A stretch of DNA of 50,995 bases, taken from the NCBI GenBank assembly GCA_050486545.1, contig JBJHDM010000017.1, positions 1-50,995 on the forward strand, in the 5' to 3' direction. This stretch comes from DAOMNN01 sp050486545 (lineage in GTDB: Bacteria; Pseudomonadota; Gammaproteobacteria; Burkholderiales; Rhodocyclaceae). Of this stretch, positions 1-7,803 are shown one piece after another. Position 1 is the first letter of the stretch, and every line of letters begins with the position of its first letter. Under the pieces are notes generated by a model that was given only the letters and a program-made list of their open reading frames with translations, was not told the origin of the DNA and did no database searches. Made by a program: the position numbers and the translations under genes.

Positions 1-336
1 CGCCCCTTTCCCGTCGGCAGAGAACCCGGTCGTACCGATGACCATTGCCTTGCCGAGTTCGCGCGCGATCGCCAGGTGCTCGAGCGTGCCCTCCGGCCGC
101 GTGAAGTCGATCACGCAGTCGGCAGCCGCAATGGCTGCACGCGGGTCGTCGACGATCCCGACCCCGCATGGCATGCCGACGAACTCGCCGGCATCGCGCC
201 CGATGAAAGGCGTCCCGGCGCGATCGAAGGCCGAGGCAAGGACCGCTTCCGGGTCGTTCAACGTCGCCTCGACCAGCATCCGGCCCATGCGCCCCGACGC
301 CCCGGCAACCGCCACGCGAAACCCATGCGAGGTCAT
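1..336 (-). CDS. dapB: 4-hydroxy-tetrahydrodipicolinate reductase, N-terminal part (cut by window edge)
   Basis: DapB reduces 4-hydroxy-tetrahydrodipicolinate with NAD(P)H in the cytoplasm, on the diaminopimelate/lysine pathway. The visible 112 residues begin MTSHGFRVAVAGASGRMGRM. They contain the Rossmann dinucleotide loop GxxGxxG (Gly12, 15, 18), then a VDDP segment and CVIDFTRPEGTLEHL, which matches the DapB region that packs the nucleotide. The C-terminal half, with the substrate-binding His/Lys motif, lies outside the window. The ATG overlaps the TGA of the upstream lipoprotein gene (ATGA), so the two are probably translationally coupled. In many gammaproteobacteria dapB follows dnaJ, but here it follows bamE. 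Confidence 0.93.
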   Translation of the reverse strand, partial: MTSHGFRVAVAGASGRMGRMLVEATLNDPEAVLASAFDRAGTPFIGRDAGEFVGMPCGVGIVDDPRAAIAAADCVIDFTRPEGTLEHLAIARELGKAMVIGTTGFSADGKGA

Positions 337-743
337 CGCCGACCCTCCGGTGCCGCAATCTCGATCACCCTGGCCCGTCCGGCCGGAACGGTCCCGTCTC
401 CATCACCGGCGACCACGTCGCCTTCGAGCCGGTCGAGCACGTCATCGACGAAGAAGACGCTGACGACCCGCCGTTCGGGCTGGCCTCGCCCGGGCTGGAA
501 CAGATAGACGTAGTCCCAGCGGTCCGCGCGGAACATGTCGACCACGAGCGGGGTGCCCAGCGCGAAGCGGACCTGATCTCGGGTCATGCCGCGCCGAAGC
601 TGCGAGACCATCGACTGGTCGACATAGTTGCCCTGGCGCACATCGATGCGGTAGGGATTGACGCGGTCGGTGACGGCGTCGAAGGAACAGCCCGTGGTCA
701 GGCCGAATACGGCAAGGGCCGCCGCAAAGGAAATGGATCGCAT
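333..743 (-). CDS. bamE: Outer-membrane assembly lipoprotein BamE (SmpA/OmlA)
   Basis: BamE is a small lipoprotein subunit of the BAM complex, which inserts beta-barrel proteins into the outer membrane. The 136-residue product has a type II signal peptide ending in the lipobox LTTGC (Cys19). Family signatures follow: NPYRIDVRQGNYVDQ, then a region reading GMTRDQVRFALGTPLV, then DRWDYVYLFQPG and RRVVSVFFVDD. The Gly/Asp-rich C-terminal tail after about residue 108 looks unstructured. It is divergent from fur, as in many gammaproteobacteria, with an AT-rich stretch near 800-817 in the shared promoter region. Confidence 0.95.
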   Translation of the reverse strand: MRSISFAAALAVFGLTTGCSFDAVTDRVNPYRIDVRQGNYVDQSMVSQLRRGMTRDQVRFALGTPLVVDMFRADRWDYVYLFQPGRGQPERRVVSVFFVDDVLDRLEGDVVAGDGDGTVPAGRARVIEIAAPEGRR

Positions 744-788
744 GAAGGTGTCTTGTCTCGGCTGGCTGGAGGGCCTTACGGCGAATCG

Positions 789-817
789 TTCTCACGAAAG
801 AGCAAAAAATATATCAT
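789..817 (+). promoter_or_regulatory. Candidate sigma-70 promoter for fur
   Basis: TTCTCA (789-794), a 17-base spacer and TATCAT (812-817) fit -35/-10 elements at 4/6 and 5/6 matches. They lie about 105 bases upstream of the fur ATG, in a locally AT-rich stretch between divergent bamE and fur. I see no convincing 19-bp Fur box, so autoregulation by Fur is not supported here. Confidence 0.4.
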
Positions 818-921
818 ACGGAAGCGTTACCCAGTCTGTCCGGACCGGATGTTTCCGCACGCGACCGACACCCGCCCTGCGCGGACCGACCATGTCCTTC
901 TGTCACGATCATGGGGCGACA

Positions 922-1359
922 ATGACCGACAATTCGAAGAACCTGAAGAACATCGGCCTCAAGGCCACCTATCCCCGACTGCGGATTCTCGATCTGTTCC
1001 AGCATTCCGACCAGCGCCACCTCACCGCCGAGGATGTCTACCGCGCCTTGATGGCCGAAGACATGGACATCGGCCTGGCGACCGTCTATCGCGTACTGAC
1101 CCAGTTCGAGCAGGCCGGCCTGCTCGAACGCCATTACTTCGAAGCCGGAAAAGCGGTGTTCGAACTGAACGAGGGCGGTCACCACGACCACCTCGTGTGC
1201 CTGCAGTGCGGAACGGTCGAGGAGTTCTTCGATCCCGAGATCGAGAAACGGCAAAACCTGATCGCCGCGGAACGCGGATTCGAGGTGCGCGAGCATGCGC
1301 TGTACCTCTACGCGGAATGTGTGAAGAAGGACTGCCCCAACCGCAAGACCGGGGACTGA
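922..1359 (+). CDS. fur: Ferric uptake regulator Fur
   Basis: Fur is an iron-responsive DNA-binding repressor acting as a dimer in the cytoplasm. The 145-residue product has the N-terminal winged helix (GLKATYPRLRILDLF, then LTAEDVYRALMAED and GLATVYRVLTQFEQAGLL). The metal-binding dimerisation half follows, with a His-rich HHDH motif at residues 87-90, Cys93/Cys96 (CLQC) and a second Cys pair, Cys133/Cys138. The ATG at 922 was chosen because MTDNSKNLKNIGLKATYPR is the standard Fur N-terminus. The frame stays open upstream to 658, but that extension reads across the bamE start and has no Fur homology. It converges with recN. Confidence 0.97.
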   Translation: MTDNSKNLKNIGLKATYPRLRILDLFQHSDQRHLTAEDVYRALMAEDMDIGLATVYRVLTQFEQAGLLERHYFEAGKAVFELNEGGHHDHLVCLQCGTVEEFFDPEIEKRQNLIAAERGFEVREHALYLYAECVKKDCPNRKTGD

Positions 1360-1381
1360 GTCCCGCGGCACGCTTCAAGCA

Positions 1382-3052
1382 TCAGCTTCCCGGTACGACG
1401 GCGCCGAGCATCTCGGCCGCATGGCGTCGTGTGGTGTCGGTGATGTTCACACCGCCGAGCATGCGCGCGATTTCGTCGATGCGCCCCTCGCGGTCCAGGT
1501 CGCGCACCGAACTGGCGACCTCCCCGTCGCAATGCGTTTTCGCGATGCTCCACTGCCAGTCGGCGCAGGCCGCGACCTGCGGGAGATGCGTGACGCACAG
1601 CACCTGCCGGTCGCGGCCGAGTCGATGAAGCAGGCGGCCGACGATCTCGGCCACGCCTCCCCCGATGCCGACGTCTACCTCGTCGAAGATGAGCGTGGGC
1701 GTAGCCGAATCCCGGCTCGTCATGACCTGGATCGCCAGCCCGATACGCGACAGTTCTCCACCCGACGCAACCTTCGCCAGCGGACGCAAGGGCTGGTTCG
1801 GATTCGCCGCGACGCGGAACTCCACCTGCTCGAGGCCGTGTGCACTCCCTTCCGGACAGGATTCGAGCGCGATCTCGAAGCTTCCCCCGGTCATCGCAAG
1901 GGTCTGCATCGCCTCGGTCACTTCGCGTGACAGGGTGCGCGCCGCCACGGCCCGTTCCCCGGACAGTCGTCCAGCCGCCGCCATGAAGCGCTCGCGCGCC
2001 TCGCGCTCCTGGGCTTCCAGCCGCTGCGGGTCTGCCCGCTCGGACAACGCCGCAAGGTCTCGCCGCCATCGTTCGAGCAGTTCCGGAAGTTCCTCCGGAG
2101 CAACCCGGTGCTTGCGCGCGACGTCGGTCACGGCTCCGATCCGTCCATCCACTTCCTCGAGCCGGGCCGGATCGACTTCGATCCGGTCACGGTAGCGCCG
2201 CAGGCCATGCAAGGCCTCGTCCGCCTGGATCACCGCACCGGCCAACAACTCGCCCGCATCGGCCAGCGCGGAATCGATCTCGGCCATGCCCTGGACGCGC
2301 GAGCCGATTCGCTGCAGTTGCGACGTGACCGATAACTCGCCTTCCCCGAGTACGACCAGTGCCTCCTCGGTAGCCTCGATCAGCGAGGCCGCATGGGCGA
2401 GACGGCTTTGCTCCACGTTCAGTTCGGTCCATTCGGACGGCTCGAAGGCCAGTTCCTCGAGTTCGCGGACCTGCCATGCAAGCAGTTCGCGCTGTCGGGC
2501 GCTTGCCTCGGAATCGTGTTCGGCCTCGCGGCGGCACCGCACCAGGTGCATCCATTCGCGGTGCAATCCCGCAACCTCGACCGCGAGCGCCGACGCATTC
2601 GCCCGGGCATCGAGCAGTGCCCGCTGCGCATCGGTTCGGAGCAAGGCATGATGTGCGTGCTGCCCGTGAATGTCGGCCAGCCACTCACCGGCCTCGCGCA
2701 ACTGCCCGAGCGTCACCGGCACCCCGTTGATCCATGCCCGCGAACGCCCTCCGGCATCGACCACACGGCGCAGCAGAACCTGATCGTCGTCGACCGGAAC
2801 CTCCTGAGCGGTCAGCCACTCGCCGAGCCCCCCTTGCGCAGGGAGGTCGAACTCCGCCACGATGTCGGCCCGTTCCTTGCCGAGTCGTACCGTTGCAGCA
2901 TCGCCCCGCCCACCCAAGGCCAGGCCGAGGGCGTCGAGAAGTATCGACTTGCCCGCGCCGGTCTCACCAGTCAGCGTGCCGAAACCCGGCCTGAAGTCGA
3001 GTTCGAGTCGATCGACAATGACAAAATCGCGGATGGTCAGACGTCGCAGCAT
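1382..3052 (-). CDS. recN: DNA repair ATPase RecN
   Basis: RecN is an SMC-like ATPase that helps repair double-strand breaks. The 556-residue protein has the N-terminal RecN signature MLRRLTIRDFVIVDRLELDF, a Walker A loop GETGAGKS (residues 29-36) and a long central coiled-coil region rich in Glu, Arg and Ala. The C-terminal signature region reads VASGGELSRIGLAIQV, and Walker B with D-loop is LIFDEVDVGIGG. Length matches the family (about 550). It lies 24 bases downstream of nadK on the same strand, a common gammaproteobacterial pairing, so the two are probably co-transcribed. No LexA box was identified. Confidence 0.97.
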   Translation of the reverse strand: MLRRLTIRDFVIVDRLELDFRPGFGTLTGETGAGKSILLDALGLALGGRGDAATVRLGKERADIVAEFDLPAQGGLGEWLTAQEVPVDDDQVLLRRVVDAGGRSRAWINGVPVTLGQLREAGEWLADIHGQHAHHALLRTDAQRALLDARANASALAVEVAGLHREWMHLVRCRREAEHDSEASARQRELLAWQVRELEELAFEPSEWTELNVEQSRLAHAASLIEATEEALVVLGEGELSVTSQLQRIGSRVQGMAEIDSALADAGELLAGAVIQADEALHGLRRYRDRIEVDPARLEEVDGRIGAVTDVARKHRVAPEELPELLERWRRDLAALSERADPQRLEAQEREARERFMAAAGRLSGERAVAARTLSREVTEAMQTLAMTGGSFEIALESCPEGSAHGLEQVEFRVAANPNQPLRPLAKVASGGELSRIGLAIQVMTSRDSATPTLIFDEVDVGIGGGVAEIVGRLLHRLGRDRQVLCVTHLPQVAACADWQWSIAKTHCDGEVASSVRDLDREGRIDEIARMLGGVNITDTTRRHAAEMLGAVVPGS

Positions 3053-3076
3053 GGAAACGAATCGGAAACGAGCCGG

Positions 3077-3961
3077 TCAGGGGAGCCGCGGCACGGCGCT
3101 CCAGTGAAGTTTTTCCCGCAACATTGCGAAGTAGCTGTAGCCCTCGGGATGCAACAGGCGAATGCCATGAGGCGAACGCGTGATGCGGACGCTATCGCCC
3201 GCACGCGCATCGAAACGGGCCTGACCGTCCGAATGCACGCGCGCATCGTGCGGCGAAAGCAGCATGATCTCGATGCAGCAACGGTCCGGAAGGGTCACGG
3301 GACGGGCGGTCAGGGCATGCGGACACAGCGGAACGAGCGCGATGCCGTCGACACTCGGGTGCAGGATGGGTCCGTTGGCCGACAAGGCATAGGCGGTCGA
3401 GCCGGTCGGCGTCGAGATGATCATCCCGTCGGAGCGCTGGGTGTAGACGTACTCACCGTCGATCGACAGGTCGAACTCGATCATGCGCCCGAGATCGCCC
3501 TTGTTGACCACGACATCGTTGAGCGCGAGGGTGTGGAACACCCGGCTGCCATTGCGGAGGACATCCACGGCAAGCAGGGACCGCGTCTCCTCGGTATAGC
3601 GACCTTCCAGAATACCCGTCAGGCTTGAGATGGCATCTTCGCGCCCGATATCGGTCAGGAATCCGAGCCGTCCCTGGTTGACCCCCACCAACGGAACATC
3701 GTGCTCGGAGAGCCGGCGTGCGGTCGTCAGCATCGTGCCATCGCCCCCGAGGACGATCGCGAGATCACTCTCGGCACCGATCTCGTCATAGGTCGCGACC
3801 GCGAACTCGCCCGCCATCCGGATGGAACTTGCGGTACCCTGCTCGATCCATACCGTGTGCCCGCGCCCGCGCAGGAAATCGGCGATGCGCAGCACCGCTT
3901 CGGCGACATCCGGGCTCTCGTACTTTCCGACGAGTGCGATGGTCTGGAAGGCTTGGGTCAT
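3077..3961 (-). CDS. nadK: NAD kinase
   Basis: NadK phosphorylates NAD to NADP using ATP or polyphosphate. The 294-residue protein starts MTQAFQTIALVGKYESPDVA and carries the catalytic GGDG motif at residues 72-75 (Asp74). Further family motifs are GVNQGRLGFLTDI, a region reading LNDVVVNKGDLGRMIEF, and DGMIISTPTGSTAYALSANG. The ATG at 3961 was preferred because upstream in-frame residues (to 4033) do not resemble NadK. The ribosome-binding site is weak. It is divergent from hrcA and precedes recN. Confidence 0.96.
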   Translation of the reverse strand: MTQAFQTIALVGKYESPDVAEAVLRIADFLRGRGHTVWIEQGTASSIRMAGEFAVATYDEIGAESDLAIVLGGDGTMLTTARRLSEHDVPLVGVNQGRLGFLTDIGREDAISSLTGILEGRYTEETRSLLAVDVLRNGSRVFHTLALNDVVVNKGDLGRMIEFDLSIDGEYVYTQRSDGMIISTPTGSTAYALSANGPILHPSVDGIALVPLCPHALTARPVTLPDRCCIEIMLLSPHDARVHSDGQARFDARAGDSVRITRSPHGIRLLHPEGYSYFAMLREKLHWSAVPRLP

Positions 3962-4055
3962 GGGACGGATTAAACCACAATCCCTTTCCCCCTGCGCGAG
4001 CACGCACGGGTACGGAAAACCGTGCCCGGTCATGCAAAAACGCGGCTCTCGCGGG

Positions 4056-4084
4056 TTAACCTTCCCGGAAAGCTCGAATAGAAT
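4056..4084 (+). promoter_or_regulatory. Candidate sigma-70 promoter for hrcA(-hemH)
   Basis: TTAACC (4056-4061), a 17-base spacer and TAGAAT (4079-4084) lie in the 268-bp gap between divergent nadK and hrcA. The rest of the gap to 4229 is GC-rich. It holds two short hairpins: arms CCCCGG/CCGGGG near 4113-4132, and GTCGGC/GCCGAC near 4154-4170. No CIRCE operator (TTAGCACTC-N9-GAGTGCTAA) is visible. Confidence 0.35.
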
Positions 4085-4229
4085 CCCCTGACTGCGGGTC
4101 GAGCGAGAGCCCCGGCCCTCGGACCGGGGCCGGTCGGGCAGGCCATAGCCGCAGTCGGCAGGACGCCGACTCGTGGCCAGGGGCCCGGACTATCCCGCCG
4201 GAGAGACCCGAAGTGATACCGGAACGAAC

Positions 4230-5258
4230 ATGACATCGCTCGACGCGCGCTCGAAGATCCTGCTCAAGACTCTGGTCGAACGCTATATCGCGGAAGGCCA
4301 GCCGGTCGGCTCGCGCGCGCTGTCACGACACTCGGGGCTGGAACTTTCGCCAGCCACGGTGCGCAACGTCATGAGCGATCTTGAAGAGATGGGATTCATC
4401 GCCAGCCCCCACACCTCGGCGGGGAGGATGCCGACCCCGCAGGGCTACCGCTTCTTCGTCGACTCCCTGCTCACGGTCCAGCCGCTCAACCCGTCGATGA
4501 TCCGGGACCTGCAGGGCCAGTTGCAGCCGGACCAGCCACAGCGGCTGGTCAGTGCCGCCTCGCACCTGCTGTCGGACCTGACCCGCTTCGCCGGGGTCGT
4601 CGTCACGCCACGCCGCGAAACCGTGCGCATCCGCCAGATCGAGTTCATCGGCCTTTCCGAGACACGGCTGCTGCTCATCATCGTCACCACGGCCGGCGAT
4701 GTCCAGAACCGGATCCTGCTCACGCGCAAGCGCTACACACCGGCCGAGCTGACCGAGGCGGGCAACTACCTGACCGCACACTTTGCCGGCTACGCCCTGG
4801 ACGAAATGCGGGTCCGCCTGCAGGCCGAGCTCAAGCAACTGCGCAGCGACATCACCGAACTGATGACCGCCGCGGTCGAGGCCGGGAACGAGGCGCTCGA
4901 CGGCAGTGGCGACCCATACGTACTGTCGGGCGAATCGAACCTGCTCGACGTCGAGGAGTTGTCGTCGAACATGTCCCGCATCAAGGAGCTCTTCCGCCTG
5001 TTCGAGCGCAAGACCGGCCTGATGCAACTGCTCGAACTGTCCAATCGCGCCGACGGCGTCCAGATCTTCATCGGCGGCGAGTCCGGCCTGGCCGAACTCG
5101 ATGGCTGCAGCGTCATCACCGCCGGCTACGAGGTGAACGGCAAGCTGGTCGGGTCGGTCGGCGTCATCGGGCCCACGCGCATGGCCTACGACCAGGTCAT
5201 TCCGATCGTCGACATCACCGCCCGGCTGCTCTCGAACGCGCTGTCGGACCCAACCTGA
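4230..5258 (+). CDS. hrcA: Heat-inducible transcription repressor HrcA
   Basis: HrcA represses chaperone genes by binding CIRCE operators and is stabilised by GroEL. The 342-residue protein starts MTSLDARSKILLKTLVERYI. Its N-terminal winged helix contains GQPVGSRALSR, LSPATVRNVMSDLEEMG and the wing HTSAGRMPTPQGYRFFVD. The GAF-like and dimerisation domains follow, ending in the typical EVNGKLVGSVGVIGPTRMAYDQVIP segment. The ATG at 4230 sits behind GGA at suitable spacing; 19 further in-frame residues upstream are not family-like. It lies 40 bases before hemH on the same strand. Its operator is not seen near grpE or dnaK here, so its target is probably elsewhere (groESL is the usual one). Confidence 0.95.
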   Translation: MTSLDARSKILLKTLVERYIAEGQPVGSRALSRHSGLELSPATVRNVMSDLEEMGFIASPHTSAGRMPTPQGYRFFVDSLLTVQPLNPSMIRDLQGQLQPDQPQRLVSAASHLLSDLTRFAGVVVTPRRETVRIRQIEFIGLSETRLLLIIVTTAGDVQNRILLTRKRYTPAELTEAGNYLTAHFAGYALDEMRVRLQAELKQLRSDITELMTAAVEAGNEALDGSGDPYVLSGESNLLDVEELSSNMSRIKELFRLFERKTGLMQLLELSNRADGVQIFIGGESGLAELDGCSVITAGYEVNGKLVGSVGVIGPTRMAYDQVIPIVDITARLLSNALSDPT

Positions 5259-5298
5259 CCCTCCCCGGCCCACGAGGCCGCACCCATACAGGCACAAC

Positions 5299-6396
5299 AT
5301 GGCCCGATACTGGCCCGAACCCGGATACACCCATGGCACACCCCCGGCGACCGGCATCCTGCTGGCAAATCTCGGGACGCCTTCCGCACCGACGCGATCC
5401 GCCCTTCGCACCTATCTGAAGCAGTTCCTTTCCGATCCGCGCGTGGTGGAGATCCCGCGAATCGTCTGGTGGCCGATCCTCAACGGAATCATCCTCAACA
5501 CCCGACCGAAGCACTCGGCTGCCAAGTACGCCAGCATCTGGACGGACGAAGGCTCGCCGCTCAAGGTGCACACCGAACGGCAGGCCAAGCTGCTCGCAGG
5601 CTACTTCCATCAGGCAGGCAACCGCGACCTGCACGTCGACTGGGCGATGCGTTACGGTGAACCGTCGATCGTCGATGCCCTCGAACGGCTCAAGGCGAAG
5701 GGCTGCACCCGGATCCTTCTGATTCCGATGTATCCACAGTACGCTGCGAGCACGACCGCGAGCGTCATGGATGAAGTCGCGCGGTGCTTCTCGCATTGGC
5801 GCAACCTTCCGGAATTGCGGTTCGTGCGAAGCTTTCACGATGATCCGGGATACATCGGAGCACTCGCGCAGAGCGTCCGGGACCACTGGAAGGAGAACGG
5901 CGAGAGCGAGAAGCTGGTCATGAGCTTCCACGGACTGCCACGCCGGTCGCTGGATCTCGGCGACCCCTATCACTGCGAATGCCACAAGACGGCTCGCCTG
6001 CTCGCCGAAGCGCTCGGCCTGAACGCGCAGCGCTGGCAGATCACCTTCCAGTCGCGCTTCGGTCGCGCCGAATGGCTACAGCCCTATACGGAGCCGACCC
6101 TCGAGGCACTCGCCCGCAACGGCGTGCGCCACGTCGACGTGATCTGCCCGGGCTTCGTCGCCGACTGTCTGGAGACGCTCGAAGAAATCGCCCTCGAATG
6201 CAAGGCGGCGTTTCTCGGTGCGGGCGGCCGGGTGTTCCACTACATCCCCTGCCTCAACGAACGTCACGACTGGATCTCGGCCCTCACCGCCGTCGCACGC
6301 CAGCACCTCGGCGCATGGCTGGACCTCCCGAAACCCGACGAAGGGGAACTCGAAGCCGCGCGAAGGCGTGCACGCGACGCGGGCGCGGCGGCTTGA
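5299..6396 (+). CDS. hemH: Ferrochelatase
   Basis: HemH inserts ferrous iron into protoporphyrin IX, the last step of protoheme synthesis. The 365-residue protein has the N-terminal GILLANLGTP, the membrane-facing loop RYGEPSI and PMYPQYAASTTAS. The active-site motif is VMSFHGLP (His211), and a C-terminal VICPGFVADCLETLEEI segment carries the conserved acidic residue. Cys226 and Cys228 (CECHKT) resemble positions that hold an iron-sulfur cluster in some bacterial ferrochelatases, but I cannot confirm one. It follows hrcA at 40 bases and converges with the binding-protein gene at 6432. Confidence 0.96.
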   Translation: MARYWPEPGYTHGTPPATGILLANLGTPSAPTRSALRTYLKQFLSDPRVVEIPRIVWWPILNGIILNTRPKHSAAKYASIWTDEGSPLKVHTERQAKLLAGYFHQAGNRDLHVDWAMRYGEPSIVDALERLKAKGCTRILLIPMYPQYAASTTASVMDEVARCFSHWRNLPELRFVRSFHDDPGYIGALAQSVRDHWKENGESEKLVMSFHGLPRRSLDLGDPYHCECHKTARLLAEALGLNAQRWQITFQSRFGRAEWLQPYTEPTLEALARNGVRHVDVICPGFVADCLETLEEIALECKAAFLGAGGRVFHYIPCLNERHDWISALTAVARQHLGAWLDLPKPDEGELEAARRRARDAGAAA

Positions 6397-6431
6397 ACCG
6401 GTAGCCGTCGGGACCGCCCTCCCCGTTCGGT

Positions 6432-7562
6432 TCAGCGCAGGACGTTGCCGTCGCGCCCGATGATGGTGATATCGACGTAGTCGACCCCGGTGTGGCGGGT
6501 CGGCGAAAAATCGACCCGGATGCCGCCGATGTCATGGTTGCGGATGCCCTCCAGGGCGTCGCGGAACGACCGACGGCTCGCATCGGGGCCCGCCCTGCGC
6601 AGCCCCTCGACGATGATCTTCCCCCCGATGTAACCCTGCAACAGGGTGTGATTCATCTCGACCCCTTCGGGCGCATGGCGCACGTAGGCCTCCTGAAACT
6701 CACGGACGATCGGAACCGCACGACTCTGCGGGTGCGGCACGATCTGGGCGATCGCCAGTCCGTGCGCGGCTTCCCGGCCGATTCGCTCGACCACCTGCGG
6801 ACCATCGGTCGTCGACAGCGCCATCAGCATGCCATCGCCCCCGCGCTCGCGATAGGCAAGGACGAACGCGGAGCTCGCCGCGGTGTTCGACACCATCACC
6901 ACGCCCTGCGGATTGACCTCCGCGATGAGCGCCGCGGCCTCCTCGACGTTCGTGGTATTGCGTTCGTACGCACCCTGAACCGCCATCTCGAGCCCGGCTT
7001 CGCGCAAGGCTGCCTCGGCCGCGACCAGGCCGTCCCGTCCGAAGGCGTCGTCCTGATAGAACACGCCGATCCTGCGCATTCCCATCGTGGTCATCTGCTC
7101 GATCATCCGCTCCACCTCGGTCGCGTAGCTTGCACGGCCGATGAACAGGTACGGATGCGCGGGCTCGATCAGCGAGGTCGCGCCTGTTCGCAAGCCTACC
7201 GCGGCGATGCCTGCTGCATCGAGAACGCCCTCGCGCACGAGGGCGGCGATGTTGCCCGTGCCGACGATCCCGAACAGCGCAACCGGGTCGGCCTCATCGA
7301 CGACTTCGCGGGTAAGCCTGACCGTATCCTCGATCCGGTAGCCATCATCACGAACGAGCATCCGGACCTGTCGGCCGTGCACGCCGCCAGCCGCATTGAC
7401 CCGGTCGAAATAAAGCTGGGCTCCCGCCCGCATATGCTCGCCGGTCGGCGCCAGCGGGCCGCTGAAGGGCGCAACCTGGGCTACGACGAATTCGGCTGCC
7501 GCCGCAAACGGCATGACTGCCGCGACCAATGCCAGCGCAACGCGCGTGAACGATGTCCTCAT
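6432..7562 (-). CDS. Branched-chain-amino-acid-type periplasmic binding protein (orphan)
   Basis: This is a type I periplasmic binding protein of the LivJ/LivK family (Peripla_BP_6). The 376 residues begin with a signal peptide (about residues 1-23, cleaved after AAA). The canonical N-terminal motif FSGPLAPTGEHMRAGAQLYF comes next, then NAAGGVHGRQVRMLVRDDGY and the second-lobe motif RRIGVFYQDDAFGRDGL. The ATG at 7562 has a GGGAG ribosome-binding site. In-frame codons continue upstream to 7826 but lack a signal peptide. No ABC permease or ATPase genes lie nearby, so the ligand and the partner (transporter or sensor) are unknown. It is paralogous to the protein at 14489-15622. Confidence 0.85.
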   Translation of the reverse strand: MRTSFTRVALALVAAVMPFAAAAEFVVAQVAPFSGPLAPTGEHMRAGAQLYFDRVNAAGGVHGRQVRMLVRDDGYRIEDTVRLTREVVDEADPVALFGIVGTGNIAALVREGVLDAAGIAAVGLRTGATSLIEPAHPYLFIGRASYATEVERMIEQMTTMGMRRIGVFYQDDAFGRDGLVAAEAALREAGLEMAVQGAYERNTTNVEEAAALIAEVNPQGVVMVSNTAASSAFVLAYRERGGDGMLMALSTTDGPQVVERIGREAAHGLAIAQIVPHPQSRAVPIVREFQEAYVRHAPEGVEMNHTLLQGYIGGKIIVEGLRRAGPDASRRSFRDALEGIRNHDIGGIRVDFSPTRHTGVDYVDITIIGRDGNVLR

Positions 7563-7741
7563 CTCACTCTCCCACCACGAATCCCATCGGTGCCGCTGCT
7601 TTGGCGGCTTTCTCCAGCCTCTTATGCGCGACTCGCGGCGAAATGACGATTCGTAGTTTCCACATGCCGGACACGGCTCTTCACTCATCGCGCCAGGCCT
7701 CGCCTGCGATCGCCGTCCACGGACCCGGTGACCGGACGGCC

Positions 7742-7768
7742 TCAAGTTCCGGCCGGATCTGCCGTAAA
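7742..7768 (+). promoter_or_regulatory. Candidate sigma-28 (FliA) flagellar promoter
   Basis: TCAAGTTC (7742-7749), an 11-base spacer and GCCGTAAA (7761-7768) match the FliA consensus TAAAGTTT-N11-GCCGATAA at 6/8 in each half. TCAAG is also the variant familiar from Pseudomonas FliA promoters. The predicted start lies about 30 bases before the ATG of the EF-hand-like gene at 7804, which has a good GGAG ribosome-binding site at 7794-7797. The rest of the 241-bp gap (7563-7741) shows no clear gene. Confidence 0.6.
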
Positions 7769-7803
7769 CAGCAGCAAGCCGAGGTCCGGCTCCGGAGAAC
7801 GTC

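Noticed and set aside
658..921. N-terminal extension of Fur from an upstream ATG
   Set aside because: It would overlap the divergent bamE start and the likely promoter, and it adds 88 residues without Fur homology.
744..921. Fur box in the bamE-fur gap
   Set aside because: The AT-rich stretch has no convincing match to the GATAATGATAATCATTATC pattern.
4034..4229. CIRCE operator for HrcA
   Set aside because: No nine-base inverted repeat of the TTAGCACTC type was found here or before grpE and dnaK.
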